Positions 36,699 through 45,058 of a DNA stretch of 64,000 nucleotides are shown here, one piece after another. Every line of letters starts with the position of its first letter. Position 1 is the stretch's first letter. Source of the DNA: an uncultured Alphaproteobacteria bacterium (GTDB taxonomy: Bacteria > Pseudomonadota > Alphaproteobacteria > Methylaequorales > Methylaequoraceae). Under the pieces are notes generated by a model. It was not told the DNA's origin, ran no database searches, and was given only the letters and a program-made list of their open reading frames with translations. The DNA lies in the NCBI GenBank assembly GCA_902618535.1, contig CACNAV010000001.1, forward strand, positions 1-64,000, in the 5' to 3' direction. Made by a program: the position numbers and the translations under genes.

Positions 36699-38369
36699 AT
36701 GAAAGCATCAGATTTATTTATTAAATGTTTAGAAGAAGAAGGAGTGACAAAAATTTTTGGTATTCCCGGGGAAGAAAATGCTGACTTCATGATTTCTCTC
36801 AAAAAAAGTACAAAAATAGAATTTATACTTTGTAGACACGAACAAGCAGCAGCTTTTATGGCAGATGTTTATGGCAGACTTACCGGTAAAGCTGGAGTCT
36901 GTTTAGCTACTCTAGGTCCTGGTGTAACTAATCTAGTGACTGGTCTAGCTGACGCAAATATGGATAGAGCTCCTGTTGTTGCAATAATTGGGCAAGGTTC
37001 AACAGAAAGACTTCATAAAGAAAGTCATCAAATTATGGACTCAATTAGTATGGTGGCCCCTATTTCTAAATGGGCACAAACAATCCTATCTCCAAAAAAT
37101 ATTACTGAGGTTGTAAGAAAAGCGTTTAAAGTAGCTGAAACAGAAAAACCTGGAGTTACAGTTATTGAATTACCTGAAGATATTGCAAAAGAGGAAATTA
37201 ATGATGAACCAATAAAGCCAACCTTAACAAGAAGGCCAGCAGCAGATAACAGAGCTATTAATGAAGCTGTTGAATTGATTACAAATGCTAATAATCCAAT
37301 AATATTAGCTGGTAACGGTACAATCAGAAAGAGGGCCTCTAACAGATTAAGAGTCTTGGTTGAAAACCTTGGAATTGGGGTGATTAATACTTTTATGGGT
37401 AAAGGATCTATATCATCTAATGATAAACATAGTTTATTTACAATAGGATTAGGTAGCGGAGATTATAATAATTTAGCAATAGATGAGTCTGATTTAGTTA
37501 TTGCGATTGGTTACGACCTAGTCGAATATAGCCCATCTGCTTGGAACAGAATTGAAAAAGGAAAAAAAAAAGTCATTCACATAGATTATACACCAGCTGA
37601 AGTTGACAGAGATTATCTGCCAAATGTAGAAATAATAGCAGATTTAGCAGGAGCGCTCTTTCAACTAAATAACGCACTAATTGAAAAAGTTGGAAGGAAA
37701 AATTTACCACTTTTTAATATTAATTCTATTCAGAAAGCAAGAGAAACTATGCTTAATCATCTAAATCAAAATAATAACGATGATTCTTTTCCAATGAAAC
37801 CGCAAAGAGTTTTAGCTGATGTAAGAAAAGTCATGAATGACGATGATATAGTTTTATCAGATGTTGGTGCACATAAAATGTGGGTAGCAAGAGAATATAA
37901 TTGCAACTCACCTAATACATGTCTTATATCAAATGGTTTTTGTACAATGGGATTTGCATTACCTGGATCAATGGGAGCAAAAATGGTTTTTCCAGACAAG
38001 AAAATTTTATCAATTAATGGAGATGCAGGTTTTTTAATGAATGTTCAAGATTTAGAAACTGCAGTTAGGCAAAAATTAAATGTTGTTGCTGTAGTATGGC
38101 TGGATGGAGAGTATGGATTAATTAAATGGAAACAACAAATTCAATTTAGTGGAGAGCATTCAAATTTAAAATTTGATAACCCTGACTTTGGAGAATTAGC
38201 TAAATCCATGAATATGTGGGGAACACAAATTAATAGTACCAAAGATTTTTTACCAGCACTAAAAGAAGCATTTAAGCAAAAAGGACCTGCAATTATCGGT
38301 GTTCCAGTTGACTATTCAGAAAACATGAGACTAACGGAACATCTAGGAAAAGTTTCAGCAGTAATTTAA
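36699..38369 (+). CDS. thiamine-diphosphate enzyme of the acetolactate synthase (AlsS/IlvB) family
   Basis: 556 residues. The catalytic Glu is in CRHEQAAAFMADVYGR near residue 48; the middle NAD/FAD-like domain runs 190-330; the ThDP motif GDAGFLMNVQDLE near 440 is intact and continues to WLDGEYGLIKWKQQ. No regulatory small-subunit gene is adjacent, favouring a catabolic enzyme. It could be acetolactate synthase or a relative such as glyoxylate carboligase. It is followed by a gene overlapping its stop (TAATG). Not to be confused with the E1 pair at 17.9-19.9 kb. Confidence 0.82.
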   Translation: MKASDLFIKCLEEEGVTKIFGIPGEENADFMISLKKSTKIEFILCRHEQAAAFMADVYGRLTGKAGVCLATLGPGVTNLVTGLADANMDRAPVVAIIGQGSTERLHKESHQIMDSISMVAPISKWAQTILSPKNITEVVRKAFKVAETEKPGVTVIELPEDIAKEEINDEPIKPTLTRRPAADNRAINEAVELITNANNPIILAGNGTIRKRASNRLRVLVENLGIGVINTFMGKGSISSNDKHSLFTIGLGSGDYNNLAIDESDLVIAIGYDLVEYSPSAWNRIEKGKKKVIHIDYTPAEVDRDYLPNVEIIADLAGALFQLNNALIEKVGRKNLPLFNINSIQKARETMLNHLNQNNNDDSFPMKPQRVLADVRKVMNDDDIVLSDVGAHKMWVAREYNCNSPNTCLISNGFCTMGFALPGSMGAKMVFPDKKILSINGDAGFLMNVQDLETAVRQKLNVVAVVWLDGEYGLIKWKQQIQFSGEHSNLKFDNPDFGELAKSMNMWGTQINSTKDFLPALKEAFKQKGPAIIGVPVDYSENMRLTEHLGKVSAVI

Positions 38370-38674
38370 TGCTAAAAAAAATCGTAATTTTTTTTCTATT
38401 TTGCTTGTTTTCTTTCAATTCTTACAGCAAGGTTTGTGAAATTTCGATTATAAAAACTTTCAAAGACTTAAAGGAAAAAATAAAAATATGCGACAAAGGG
38501 GATAAACTTTATCTGAATTATGACATAAAACTTGTAGGCGAAGAATTAGTTGTAAATTTATGTAGCCTAAAGGATACAATTATTTTTAAAGAAGAATCAA
38601 AAATAATTCATAAAAGGAAAAGTGGAGCATCGATAGTCTGTATATATGATCCTAGTAAAGAACTTTTTAACTAA
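38369..38674 (+). CDS. small secreted protein, unknown (101 aa)
   Basis: 101 residues with a typical signal peptide (KKIVIFFLFCLFSFNSYS, cleavage before KVCE). The mature part has four cysteines spaced through the chain (KVC, KICDKG, NLCSL, IVCIYD) suggesting disulfides. One-base overlap with the ThDP enzyme and an eight-base convergent overlap with the helicase stop. No family is recognised. Confidence 0.7.
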   Translation: MLKKIVIFFLFCLFSFNSYSKVCEISIIKTFKDLKEKIKICDKGDKLYLNYDIKLVGEELVVNLCSLKDTIIFKEESKIIHKRKSGASIVCIYDPSKELFN

Positions 38675-40484
38675 TTTTATAGTACGGGAGCTCTTCTGTG
38701 TTTGTCACACCCATTGCAGCTATTCTTTCAACAACCTGAAGTGCTTTTTGAAACTTTCTTTCATTAACATCACTGGTATTACTTGAGAAACTTTCACCAC
38801 AAATAGATACACCATAGTTTGTTTGAACTGGTCGAATTACTCTTCCTTTACTTAAACCATCACTTAAATACGTAAAAACAAATTCTTCTTGTTGCGGAAT
38901 TACAATTTCCCTCTCAAATAAAAATTGTCTCACTTTTTTTTCTGCTTGTAAGGTTAAGTTCCAAAATTCGTTTTCCGAATTTGTGGACTCACCTGAAACA
39001 TAATCAAAAGCCAAACAAAAACTTAAAAAAAGTTTTTCGTAAATATTTGCATCCCTCCATGCAGATGATTCCATATTTTTCCAAATATTTGTATTCATAT
39101 CCGAAAATATCTTTGGAACCCTTTCAAAAAAAACTTTATGCAAACTATTGTCATTTTTTGGTTTATCAATTTTGTTGTCTTTATATAAATCTGTGGAGGC
39201 ATATGATTGACATAATGGACAAGGCTGATCTGATAATATTTTTTTCTTGTAAACCAATGAACATCTCAAATCATCTTTATTCATTCCCTCACACAGCAGG
39301 TAAGTATAATCTCTATTTTCAACGAATTGTTCTTTACTTATCCAGTTAAATCTATTTTTAAATTCTAAATATGATTTTCTATGGTTCCACAATTTCCATT
39401 TTAATTTTTCAACTGGTCCAAAAGTGGTAAAGTTTGAACTAACATCAATAACAATGCATTTTTCTTTATTTTCTGAAGATCTAAGACCCCGACCAACTGA
39501 TTGACCCCAAAAAACTTTTGATAATGTTGGTCTAAGGTGCACAATTATATTACAGTTAGGGTTATCCCACCCTTCTGATAAAACTCCAACAGAAATCAAT
39601 GACTCTATCTCTCCTTTTTCATGTTTATCTAATATAACTAACCTTTCCTTAAGTGGTGTTTTTGCAGTTATCAATTCAACATTCAAATCATATTTCAAAA
39701 CCTGTCTTTTTGTTTCCTCAGCAACCAAAACATCAGGACAAAACCATGCAGAAATTGGCTTACCTTTTATACTTTTTCTTTGTTCCATATAAATTTTACA
39801 AGCGTAGTCGATCATAGAGGATTTAATAATTGCATTAGAAAGTTGCTCTACAGGGAAATCACCTGTTGAAATATCCATTTTTTCTAATTCTAAATCATGA
39901 ATAAAAAAAGATTTGTATTCTGCTGGAACCAATACTTTTTCTTTAATTAATTCTTCAATATCCGCACAGTCAATAATTGCATCAAAAGCTAAACCTAATT
40001 GGTCTTTTTGATCACCTGTTCTTCTCTCTGGTGAAGCTGTTAAACCCAATAATTTAGATTGCTCTCCTGATTTGTTATCAAATTGATCTAACAACTCTTT
40101 ATAAGCCTGGCCATTCGGTGAAACTCTATGTGCTTCATCAATAATTAGAAGATCACAATTCTCGATGGCTTTCATTAAAAAATCTCTTGATCTAAGGTTA
40201 GTGGAAATTAGAACATCATAACCACTAAAGGGTTTTCCTGTTTCAGATAAGCCGAGTTTTTTAACTTTGTGCTCGTTAGACAAGCCTCTTTCCAATTGTT
40301 CAAGTAAAACTAACCTGTGACAAAGCACTACTATTTTTTTATTTTTATAAAATCTGTTAATAATTTCGCTGGCAAGAACTGTCTTTCCTGCCCCAGTTGG
40401 TGCTTTTAAAATAAACTTCCTATAATTTTTTATTATATCAGGAAATTCATCTATTACTTTTTGTTGCCATCGTCGTAATTTCAT
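38667..40484 (-). CDS. DEAH-box superfamily 2 helicase/ATPase
   Basis: 605 residues. N-terminal helicase half: KAPTGAGKTVLASEI (Walker A, residue 25), DEAHRVSP (Walker B, about 117) and GLTASPERRTGD. C-terminal half: SVGVLSEGWDNPN near 300 and the arginine finger motif GQSVGRGLRS near 330. A cysteine set near 395-430 (LLCEGM, LRCSLV, CPLC) may be a zinc knuckle. The remaining 170 residues are not recognised. Similar single-gene helicases occur in core genomes and in defence contexts; here it borders panD, so a repair role is a guess. Confidence 0.82.
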   Translation of the reverse strand: MKLRRWQQKVIDEFPDIIKNYRKFILKAPTGAGKTVLASEIINRFYKNKKIVVLCHRLVLLEQLERGLSNEHKVKKLGLSETGKPFSGYDVLISTNLRSRDFLMKAIENCDLLIIDEAHRVSPNGQAYKELLDQFDNKSGEQSKLLGLTASPERRTGDQKDQLGLAFDAIIDCADIEELIKEKVLVPAEYKSFFIHDLELEKMDISTGDFPVEQLSNAIIKSSMIDYACKIYMEQRKSIKGKPISAWFCPDVLVAEETKRQVLKYDLNVELITAKTPLKERLVILDKHEKGEIESLISVGVLSEGWDNPNCNIIVHLRPTLSKVFWGQSVGRGLRSSENKEKCIVIDVSSNFTTFGPVEKLKWKLWNHRKSYLEFKNRFNWISKEQFVENRDYTYLLCEGMNKDDLRCSLVYKKKILSDQPCPLCQSYASTDLYKDNKIDKPKNDNSLHKVFFERVPKIFSDMNTNIWKNMESSAWRDANIYEKLFLSFCLAFDYVSGESTNSENEFWNLTLQAEKKVRQFLFEREIVIPQQEEFVFTYLSDGLSKGRVIRPVQTNYGVSICGESFSSNTSDVNERKFQKALQVVERIAAMGVTNTEELPYYKIS

Positions 40485-40550
40485 GAACCATCTACTTTAA
40501 TATATTTTTTATTGATTATCCATCAGCTTTATGTTTTTAGTATATTTATG

Positions 40551-40946
40551 ATGATTCAAATACTAAAATCAAAGCTTCACAGGGCTATAATTACAGAAGT
40601 TCATCTCGATTATGAGGGTTCTTGTGCCATTGATGAGGAGTTGTTAGAGGCTGCTTCAATCAATGAATATGAAATGATTCATATTTATAATCTTAATAAC
40701 GGAAATAGATTTACAACCTATGCAATAAAAGCAGAAAGAGGCTCAGGAACCATTTCACTCAATGGTGCTGCTGCATATAAGGGTAATAAAGATGATCTTA
40801 TAATTATTTGTACTTACGCAGAAATCGATCAAAATAAAGCTAAAGAACACGAGCCCAAACTTATTTACTTTAAAGAAAACTCAAATATCATTAACGAGAT
40901 TAAAACACAAATTCCTACCCAAAAAAATAATGTCGTTTCATTATAA
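40551..40946 (+). CDS. panD: aspartate 1-decarboxylase (pyruvoyl enzyme)
   Basis: 131 residues starting at ATG 40551, giving MIQILKSKLHRA, which matches the usual PanD start; upstream in-frame starts add 13 non-conserved residues. YEGSCAID (about residue 22-29) contains the Gly-Ser self-cleavage site that forms the pyruvoyl cofactor, and LNGAAAY near 75 and DLIIICTYA near 85 are also conserved. It makes beta-alanine for pantothenate. Confidence 0.93.
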   Translation: MIQILKSKLHRAIITEVHLDYEGSCAIDEELLEAASINEYEMIHIYNLNNGNRFTTYAIKAERGSGTISLNGAAAYKGNKDDLIIICTYAEIDQNKAKEHEPKLIYFKENSNIINEIKTQIPTQKNNVVSL

Positions 40947-40948
40947 TC

Positions 40949-41164
40949 ATGTCTAGAAGTATGTGGATAATCATAATTCTGATTACAATTTTGATGGTCA
41001 GCTCTTACTGGTTTTCTAAAAATAAAAGTGCCCCCCCTTGGGTAAAATGTAAAGAATCACTATTTGAACAAGTTGTATTTAAAAAGTGTACTCCCAGTTC
41101 TTTTTCTCAACCAAGTGAAATAAACTCAGAAATTGAATCTGAAAACTATGAAGAACCGCAATAA
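40949..41164 (+). CDS. small single-pass membrane protein, unknown (71 aa)
   Basis: 71 residues; a hydrophobic segment at residues 6-24 (IIIILITILMVSSYWF) followed by a positively charged short loop and an acidic tail ending SENYEEPQ. Two cysteines (KCKES, KKCTP) in the C-terminal part. It follows panD by 2 bases. No family recognised. Confidence 0.6.
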   Translation: MSRSMWIIIILITILMVSSYWFSKNKSAPPWVKCKESLFEQVVFKKCTPSSFSQPSEINSEIESENYEEPQ

Positions 41165-41223
41165 CAAAACCTTCGATAAAAAATATTGATTAAATTATTT
41201 TTTTATGTCATTAAAAGACAAAT

Positions 41224-41299
41224 GCCGCTTTAGCTCAGTTGGTAGAGCAACTGATTTGTAATCAGTGGGTCGGGAGTTCAAATCTCTCAAGCGGCACCA
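41224..41299 (+). tRNA. tRNA-Thr (anticodon UGU), with encoded CCA
   Basis: A complete cloverleaf of 76 bases: acceptor GCCGCTT pairs with AAGCGGC, D-arm GCTC/GAGC, anticodon stem ACTGA/TCAGT enclosing TTTGTAA (anticodon TGT), and the T-arm with GTTCAAATC. CCA is genomically encoded. Its 3' end is the left junction of the accessory region described below, the classical target of tyrosine integrases. Confidence 0.95.
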
Positions 41300-41583
41300 C
41301 TCACCAAGGGTTTCAGCTTTCTCTATATTTTACCAAACTCTCGGGGCTCCATGGGGGCTCCACTTTTACCATCCGAAAATGGTAGCTAAGAGAGTTAGTT
41401 ATATTTTACATAAGATTAAAAAAAAGAGCGTATAGAATAATAATCCCCTCCTCATCTATCATAAAAAAATATAACTTTAGGTTAAATATATTAAGATAGT
41501 TAAATTAGATAGTTAGATTAGTTAGTTATATATGCGCTGAGTGCATTAATAATATGTAGTGAATGCATAAATAGAATTCCTTC
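41300..41583. other. probable island junction / att region behind tRNA-Thr, no gene
   Basis: No credible gene lies in this stretch. Directly after the tRNA it contains GGGGCTCCA repeated in tandem about ten bases apart (41342-41363), a six-base inverted repeat TACCAT/ATGGTA around 41368-41385, and low-complexity TTAGATTAGTTAG tracts around 41500-41530. Short direct and inverted repeats beside a tRNA 3' end are what integrase arm sites look like, but no second copy of the tRNA end was found in the window and no integrase is here. Confidence 0.4.
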
Positions 41584-41592
41584 AATGAATAA

Positions 41593-41621
41593 TTGTAACC
41601 TACAATTAACTAAGTTAATAT
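41593..41621 (+). promoter_or_regulatory. sigma-70-type promoter A, nearly leaderless, duplicated at 42221
   Basis: TTGTAA at 41593-41598, a 17-base spacer and TAATAT at 41616-41621. The start codon of the following gene is 14 bases after the -10 box, so the predicted transcript has at most a few bases of leader and no ribosome binding site. The spacer contains TTAACTAAGTTAA, an imperfect dyad that may be an operator. The element is copied 628 bases further on. Confidence 0.7.
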
Positions 41622-41634
41622 TGACTTTTATGAA

Positions 41635-42213
41635 ATGAAAAAATTTGATTTAGATAAATATTTGGAAGCCTATGTTTACAGTTACAAACTTCATAAAAAA
41701 CAAACGAGAAAAGGTAGTAATATCCCCTACTTCACTCATTTAAGCTCAGTGAGTAACCTTATTATTGAGAATAATGGAACAACTACACAAGCAATTGCTG
41801 GGTTGCTGCATGATGCAGTTGAAGACCAGGGTGGAGCTAAGACTTTAGCCGCTATTAAAAGAAAGTTTGGACCGAAAGTAGCAAAAATTGTTGATCAATG
41901 TTCAGATACTACTATTAAACCAAAACCACCATGGAAAACGCGTAAAATTAAATATATTGAAAATATTAAAAACAAAACCCAGGATACCTTGCTTGTTTCT
42001 CTATGTGACAAATACCATAATGCCAATTGTATACTTTCTGATTATCAAAAGGTTGGTGAAGAAATTTGGGGTCGATTTACAGCCTCAAAGCAAGAAACTT
42101 TATGGTATTATGAAAGTCTATACAAAGAATTTAAAAAATATCTTAAAAATCATTTGGAATTAATCAAAGCCTATAAGAATGCAGTTGATGAAATGAAAAG
42201 GATAATTCAATAA
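41635..42213 (+). CDS. small HD-domain alarmone hydrolase-like protein (SpoT-HD/MESH1 type)
   Basis: 192 residues of a stand-alone HD domain. Residues H35, H59-D60, E63-D64 and D125 occupy the positions of the RelA/SpoT hydrolase metal and catalytic set (HLSSVSN, LLHDAVED, CDKYHNA). There is no synthetase domain, so it resembles small alarmone hydrolases that remove pyrophosphate from (p)ppGpp or related nucleotides. In an island, such an enzyme could reset toxic alarmones. It has its own promoter and essentially no leader. Confidence 0.78.
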   Translation: MKKFDLDKYLEAYVYSYKLHKKQTRKGSNIPYFTHLSSVSNLIIENNGTTTQAIAGLLHDAVEDQGGAKTLAAIKRKFGPKVAKIVDQCSDTTIKPKPPWKTRKIKYIENIKNKTQDTLLVSLCDKYHNANCILSDYQKVGEEIWGRFTASKQETLWYYESLYKEFKKYLKNHLELIKAYKNAVDEMKRIIQ

Positions 42214-42220
42214 TGAATAA

Positions 42221-42249
42221 TTGTCGTCTATGGTTAACTAAGTTAATAT
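42221..42249 (+). promoter_or_regulatory. sigma-70-type promoter B, leaderless, copy of the one at 41593
   Basis: TTGTCG at 42221-42226, 17-base spacer, TAATAT at 42244-42249, and the start codon begins eight bases later at 42257. Conserved with promoter A: AATGAATAATTGT, then nine variable bases, then TTAACTAAGTTAATAT. The copy starts in the stop codon of the HD gene. Predicted mRNA is leaderless. Confidence 0.7.
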
Positions 42250-42256
42250 AATACTT

Positions 42257-42565
42257 ATGAGAGCTCTAATTTTTATAGTTGTATTCGCGTTGGCCTTGCC
42301 CTTATTTGCAGATACCATTTATGACCCTAATGGAAAGTACAAGGGACTTCTTGATGACAAAGGTCGTTTTTTTGATTCTCAAGGCGGCTATATGGGTAAG
42401 CTTACAACTGAGGGAGGCATTTACTCACCTTACGGTAAATTTCTGGGAACCATTGAACCGAATGGAAAGATCTATGATCCATACGGTCGATATAAAGGTA
42501 AGTTAAATCAAGACGGAAAATATTTTGATTCTACTGGAAATTTTGGAGGAACGATTAGTAGATAA
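42257..42565 (+). CDS. secreted short-repeat protein (YDPxGxYxG repeats), unknown function
   Basis: 102 residues: signal peptide 1-18 (ALIFIVVFALALPLFA), then five to six degenerate units of about 15 residues built as aromatic-D/S-x-x-G-x-(Y/F)-x-G with alternating K/D linker (examples YDPNGKYKG, YSPYGKFLG, YDPYGRYKG). The pattern predicts a small all-beta, possibly solenoid protein in the periplasm or outside. It has a duplicated promoter shared in sequence with the alarmone-hydrolase gene. No function can be assigned. Confidence 0.75.
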   Translation: MRALIFIVVFALALPLFADTIYDPNGKYKGLLDDKGRFFDSQGGYMGKLTTEGGIYSPYGKFLGTIEPNGKIYDPYGRYKGKLNQDGKYFDSTGNFGGTISR

Positions 42566-42914
42566 TTTTATACCAAGCGCATTTTATTTTTGTTTGGTTA
42601 AATGATGATCCTTTTCTCGTTATCATTACATATTTTAGATCAACAAGTTTAGCAATTTGACGCGATATAGTTGATTGAGTTTTACCAGTAATGTTTGCTA
42701 AGGTGGTTTGATTAACGAATAATTTATGATCCTTATTACTAGCCATTGAACACATTAAGCCTAGGATTTGAAATAAAACAGGATGTTTATGCAGTCGTTT
42801 ATCATGAAAAGCTCTCTTAGGTATAACGGTAAACTTTCCATATAAATCTCTACTAATTTTACTCGGTGCAAAAACATCGGGATCAATTAAACTATCATTA
42901 ACTTCAGAATACAT
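42555..42914 (-). CDS. helix-turn-helix DNA-binding protein (replication/regulatory type)
   Basis: 119 residues. A winged-helix HTH occupies residues 65-105, with the recognition helix in TGKTQSTISRQIAKLVDLKYV and a beta-wing MITRKGSS. The N-terminal half (FTVIPKRAFHDKRLHKHPVLFQILGLM) is like the helical bundle of plasmid/phage replication-associated regulators. It is the second gene after the AlpA-like gene, joined by a one-base TAATG overlap, and converges by 11 bases on the repeat-protein gene. Confidence 0.7.
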   Translation of the reverse strand: MYSEVNDSLIDPDVFAPSKISRDLYGKFTVIPKRAFHDKRLHKHPVLFQILGLMCSMASNKDHKLFVNQTTLANITGKTQSTISRQIAKLVDLKYVMITRKGSSFNQTKIKCAWYKIIY

Positions 42915-43081
42915 TATCCATTCTTAATATATTTATCTATTTGCTCAGCATTCCAATACTGACGTCTTCCTTTTTTAAATTTTAATGGTTGAGGAAAATC
43001 CCCTTCCCTACACCATCGGTAAATAGTTGCCTTACTAATTTTGAAAATATCTTCAATATCTTTTTTGGTGTAAAGTTTCAT
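42914..43081 (-). CDS. alpA: AlpA-family excisionase/regulator (55 aa)
   Basis: 55 residues. Pattern KKDIEDIFKISKATIYRW then CREGDFPQPLKFKKGRRQYW is the MerR-like winged HTH of AlpA/Xis proteins: a short first helix, a recognition helix ending in (Y/W)RW, and the GxFPxPxK loop with RR before a final aromatic. A strong AAGGAG ribosome binding site is five bases ahead of the ATG. AlpA genes control excision of P4-like islands at tRNA sites, which agrees with the tRNA-Thr 1.6 kb away. Stop overlaps the HTH-protein start by one base. Confidence 0.88.
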   Translation of the reverse strand: MKLYTKKDIEDIFKISKATIYRWCREGDFPQPLKFKKGRRQYWNAEQIDKYIKNG

Positions 43082-43238
43082 ATGAACTCCTTTTAATTCG
43101 TTTAATAAAATATTATTACAGATTGATTTAGAAAAGCATTACCAAATCAAATGTTAATTAGGTGTTACCGGTGGATAACTTTTTTAATTAACCAAAATTT
43201 TTATGTTTGAACAGATATAATAATATCTAATAATTTTA

Positions 43239-45029
43239 TTAATACTCCTCTATTTCAGTATTTCTAAAATTTATTTCAAAATGTTCATAAAGTTCTTGAC
43301 CTTTTAAATAATCTATATCTCTTGAACTTCTTATAAATAACCCACTAGTATATTCTTCTTCTTTGAATTTTTCTTTTGGTCTTGTGGGCTCTTGTTTATA
43401 TTCAGAAGCACGTGAGAAAATTTTAGTGTAATGTTTAATAAATATAGGTTTATTTGATTTTTTTATTTCGATTATAAGTAGTTTTACTTTTTTTCTATAT
43501 AATGCTTTTTCAATATTAACATTGTTTGCTAGATTTGTTTTTCCTATTAATAAACAAAGCTTTTCCCTTAAATTTTGAATTATACGGTCCATTATTTTAA
43601 AATCTTTATTAGTTTTATTCTTAAAATCTTTTTCAAAAAAAGTTAAATCGACTTTAATACCATCGACATTTACTTTATCATCATCAGTGGCACCAAAAAT
43701 AATATAAGCGTTTTCATAAATATTAGCGTTTAAAAAACTACATACTAACCTCGCAATTTTTATACTAGTGGCATTAATTATTATGTCCCGTGAGTTACTC
43801 TCTTTATTTTCCAAAAAAAATACTCTTTCCTTAAATTCAAGAGTTTGAGATTCACCCTGATTTAATTTATTTTCAATCCACGCATCATCAAATTTTTCTT
43901 TTTTATGTTTTTTAAACTTATCAATAGTAATTACATTTCCCTGAACAACCCGGTCTTTAGACTGATCAAAAGGATAAACTTTTTTTGCAATTTTAAACTC
44001 ATCCTTAAATAAATATGAAAGAGAATAAAGAGAATTTACAATAGTTATTTCTAAATTTTCATACGATGAATCTATGTTACAAGCTTTTTCAAAATTATCT
44101 GAGGCCTTGTTGTGGTACAATTTATATCCACCTGGTAAAAATCTTGAACCTAGTGCGTACATATAAGCTAAATCATAATAAAATTCTGCCCAATCATAAT
44201 CATCATCTTCTATCATTTCCTCTAGGTAGGTAATTGATTTTTTTATATAATTTAAACATTTTCTGCAGTCATCAATATCTTTTTCTGTCTTAATATTAAT
44301 CTCAATTAAGTTATTGTCTTGAGTAGTAAGCCTTTCCCACAGTATGTCTGTTAAGCATTTAACTGAATCTGCTAAAATAAAATCGTGTGTTTCTACATTA
44401 TTTATATATTTTTCAAAATAGCTTAATGCTAATTTGAGGTCTATTCCAACTCCCTTGCCTGCAGCATACATTTGTCCTAAATTTATAAGCGCATCAAAAT
44501 TTTTTTTTTTTAATGCCATTTCATAAAAAATTCTCGCTTTTTCATAATCTATTAATTTTTCTGTTTCTTTATAATTTAGCTCCATGTAATTCTTAGGATA
44601 GCCATAATAATAATATTCAGCTATTTGGAACATAGCTCTTGCAGATTTTGTTTCGGCTGCCTTGTAAAATTCAAAAGCATGAATTTCAGATAACTTGTCT
44701 CCTTGATTATGGTAATTATCAGCTAAAGAAACTATTTGTTCTATATCTTTAACTTTTTGCAAAAATGATGAATTGGTTTTAGATAAGATGTTATTAATGT
44801 TAATTTTATCTTTTAATTCGTCGGTTATTTGAAGATGCCATACTGATTTAAAAGTATCTATAAACCTTGGAATTATACTGGTGTACCAGTTTGGGTATTT
44901 ACCAGCCTGAAATAACATCTTTCTTTCATGTGGTTCTAATAAAGTTTTTTTTTTACAGGTTTTAGCTAGATTAAGTAAAGCCACCTTCTCTTTTCCAGAA
45001 AGAGGATTTGATATAATTTTAACTGCCAT
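43239..45029 (-). CDS. Sel1/TPR-repeat protein with C-terminal AlbA_2 (Schlafen-type) domain
   Basis: 596 residues. Residues 90-340 are SEL1/TPR helices (AxxxYxxAxxxxxxxALxxLGxMYAxGKGVxxD type units such as ALINLGQMYAAGKGVGID). Residues about 395-570 are an AlbA_2 domain beginning GESQTLEFKER, with the AYIIFGATDDD and GIKVDLTF core and a terminal IRSSRDIDYLKGQELYEHF. AlbA_2 domains appear in Schlafen RNases and in prokaryotic regulators, so nucleic-acid binding is likely. It is 29 bases downstream of recQ. A related protein with the same two-part layout is encoded at 47258-49183. Confidence 0.75.
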   Translation of the reverse strand: MAVKIISNPLSGKEKVALLNLAKTCKKKTLLEPHERKMLFQAGKYPNWYTSIIPRFIDTFKSVWHLQITDELKDKININNILSKTNSSFLQKVKDIEQIVSLADNYHNQGDKLSEIHAFEFYKAAETKSARAMFQIAEYYYYGYPKNYMELNYKETEKLIDYEKARIFYEMALKKKNFDALINLGQMYAAGKGVGIDLKLALSYFEKYINNVETHDFILADSVKCLTDILWERLTTQDNNLIEINIKTEKDIDDCRKCLNYIKKSITYLEEMIEDDDYDWAEFYYDLAYMYALGSRFLPGGYKLYHNKASDNFEKACNIDSSYENLEITIVNSLYSLSYLFKDEFKIAKKVYPFDQSKDRVVQGNVITIDKFKKHKKEKFDDAWIENKLNQGESQTLEFKERVFFLENKESNSRDIIINATSIKIARLVCSFLNANIYENAYIIFGATDDDKVNVDGIKVDLTFFEKDFKNKTNKDFKIMDRIIQNLREKLCLLIGKTNLANNVNIEKALYRKKVKLLIIEIKKSNKPIFIKHYTKIFSRASEYKQEPTRPKEKFKEEEYTSGLFIRSSRDIDYLKGQELYEHFEINFRNTEIEEY

Positions 45030-45058
45030 AGTTTATACTAAGTTTAACATACAAAATT

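Noticed and set aside
36699-38369. YerE-like sugar-branching thiamine enzyme
   Set aside because: It is paired with an aldehyde dehydrogenase, 12 kb from the sugar operon, and matches the AlsS/IlvB group.
41351-41389. 12-codon frame in the tRNA-flanking repeats
   Set aside because: Too short and without ribosome site; the repeats are better read as junction DNA.
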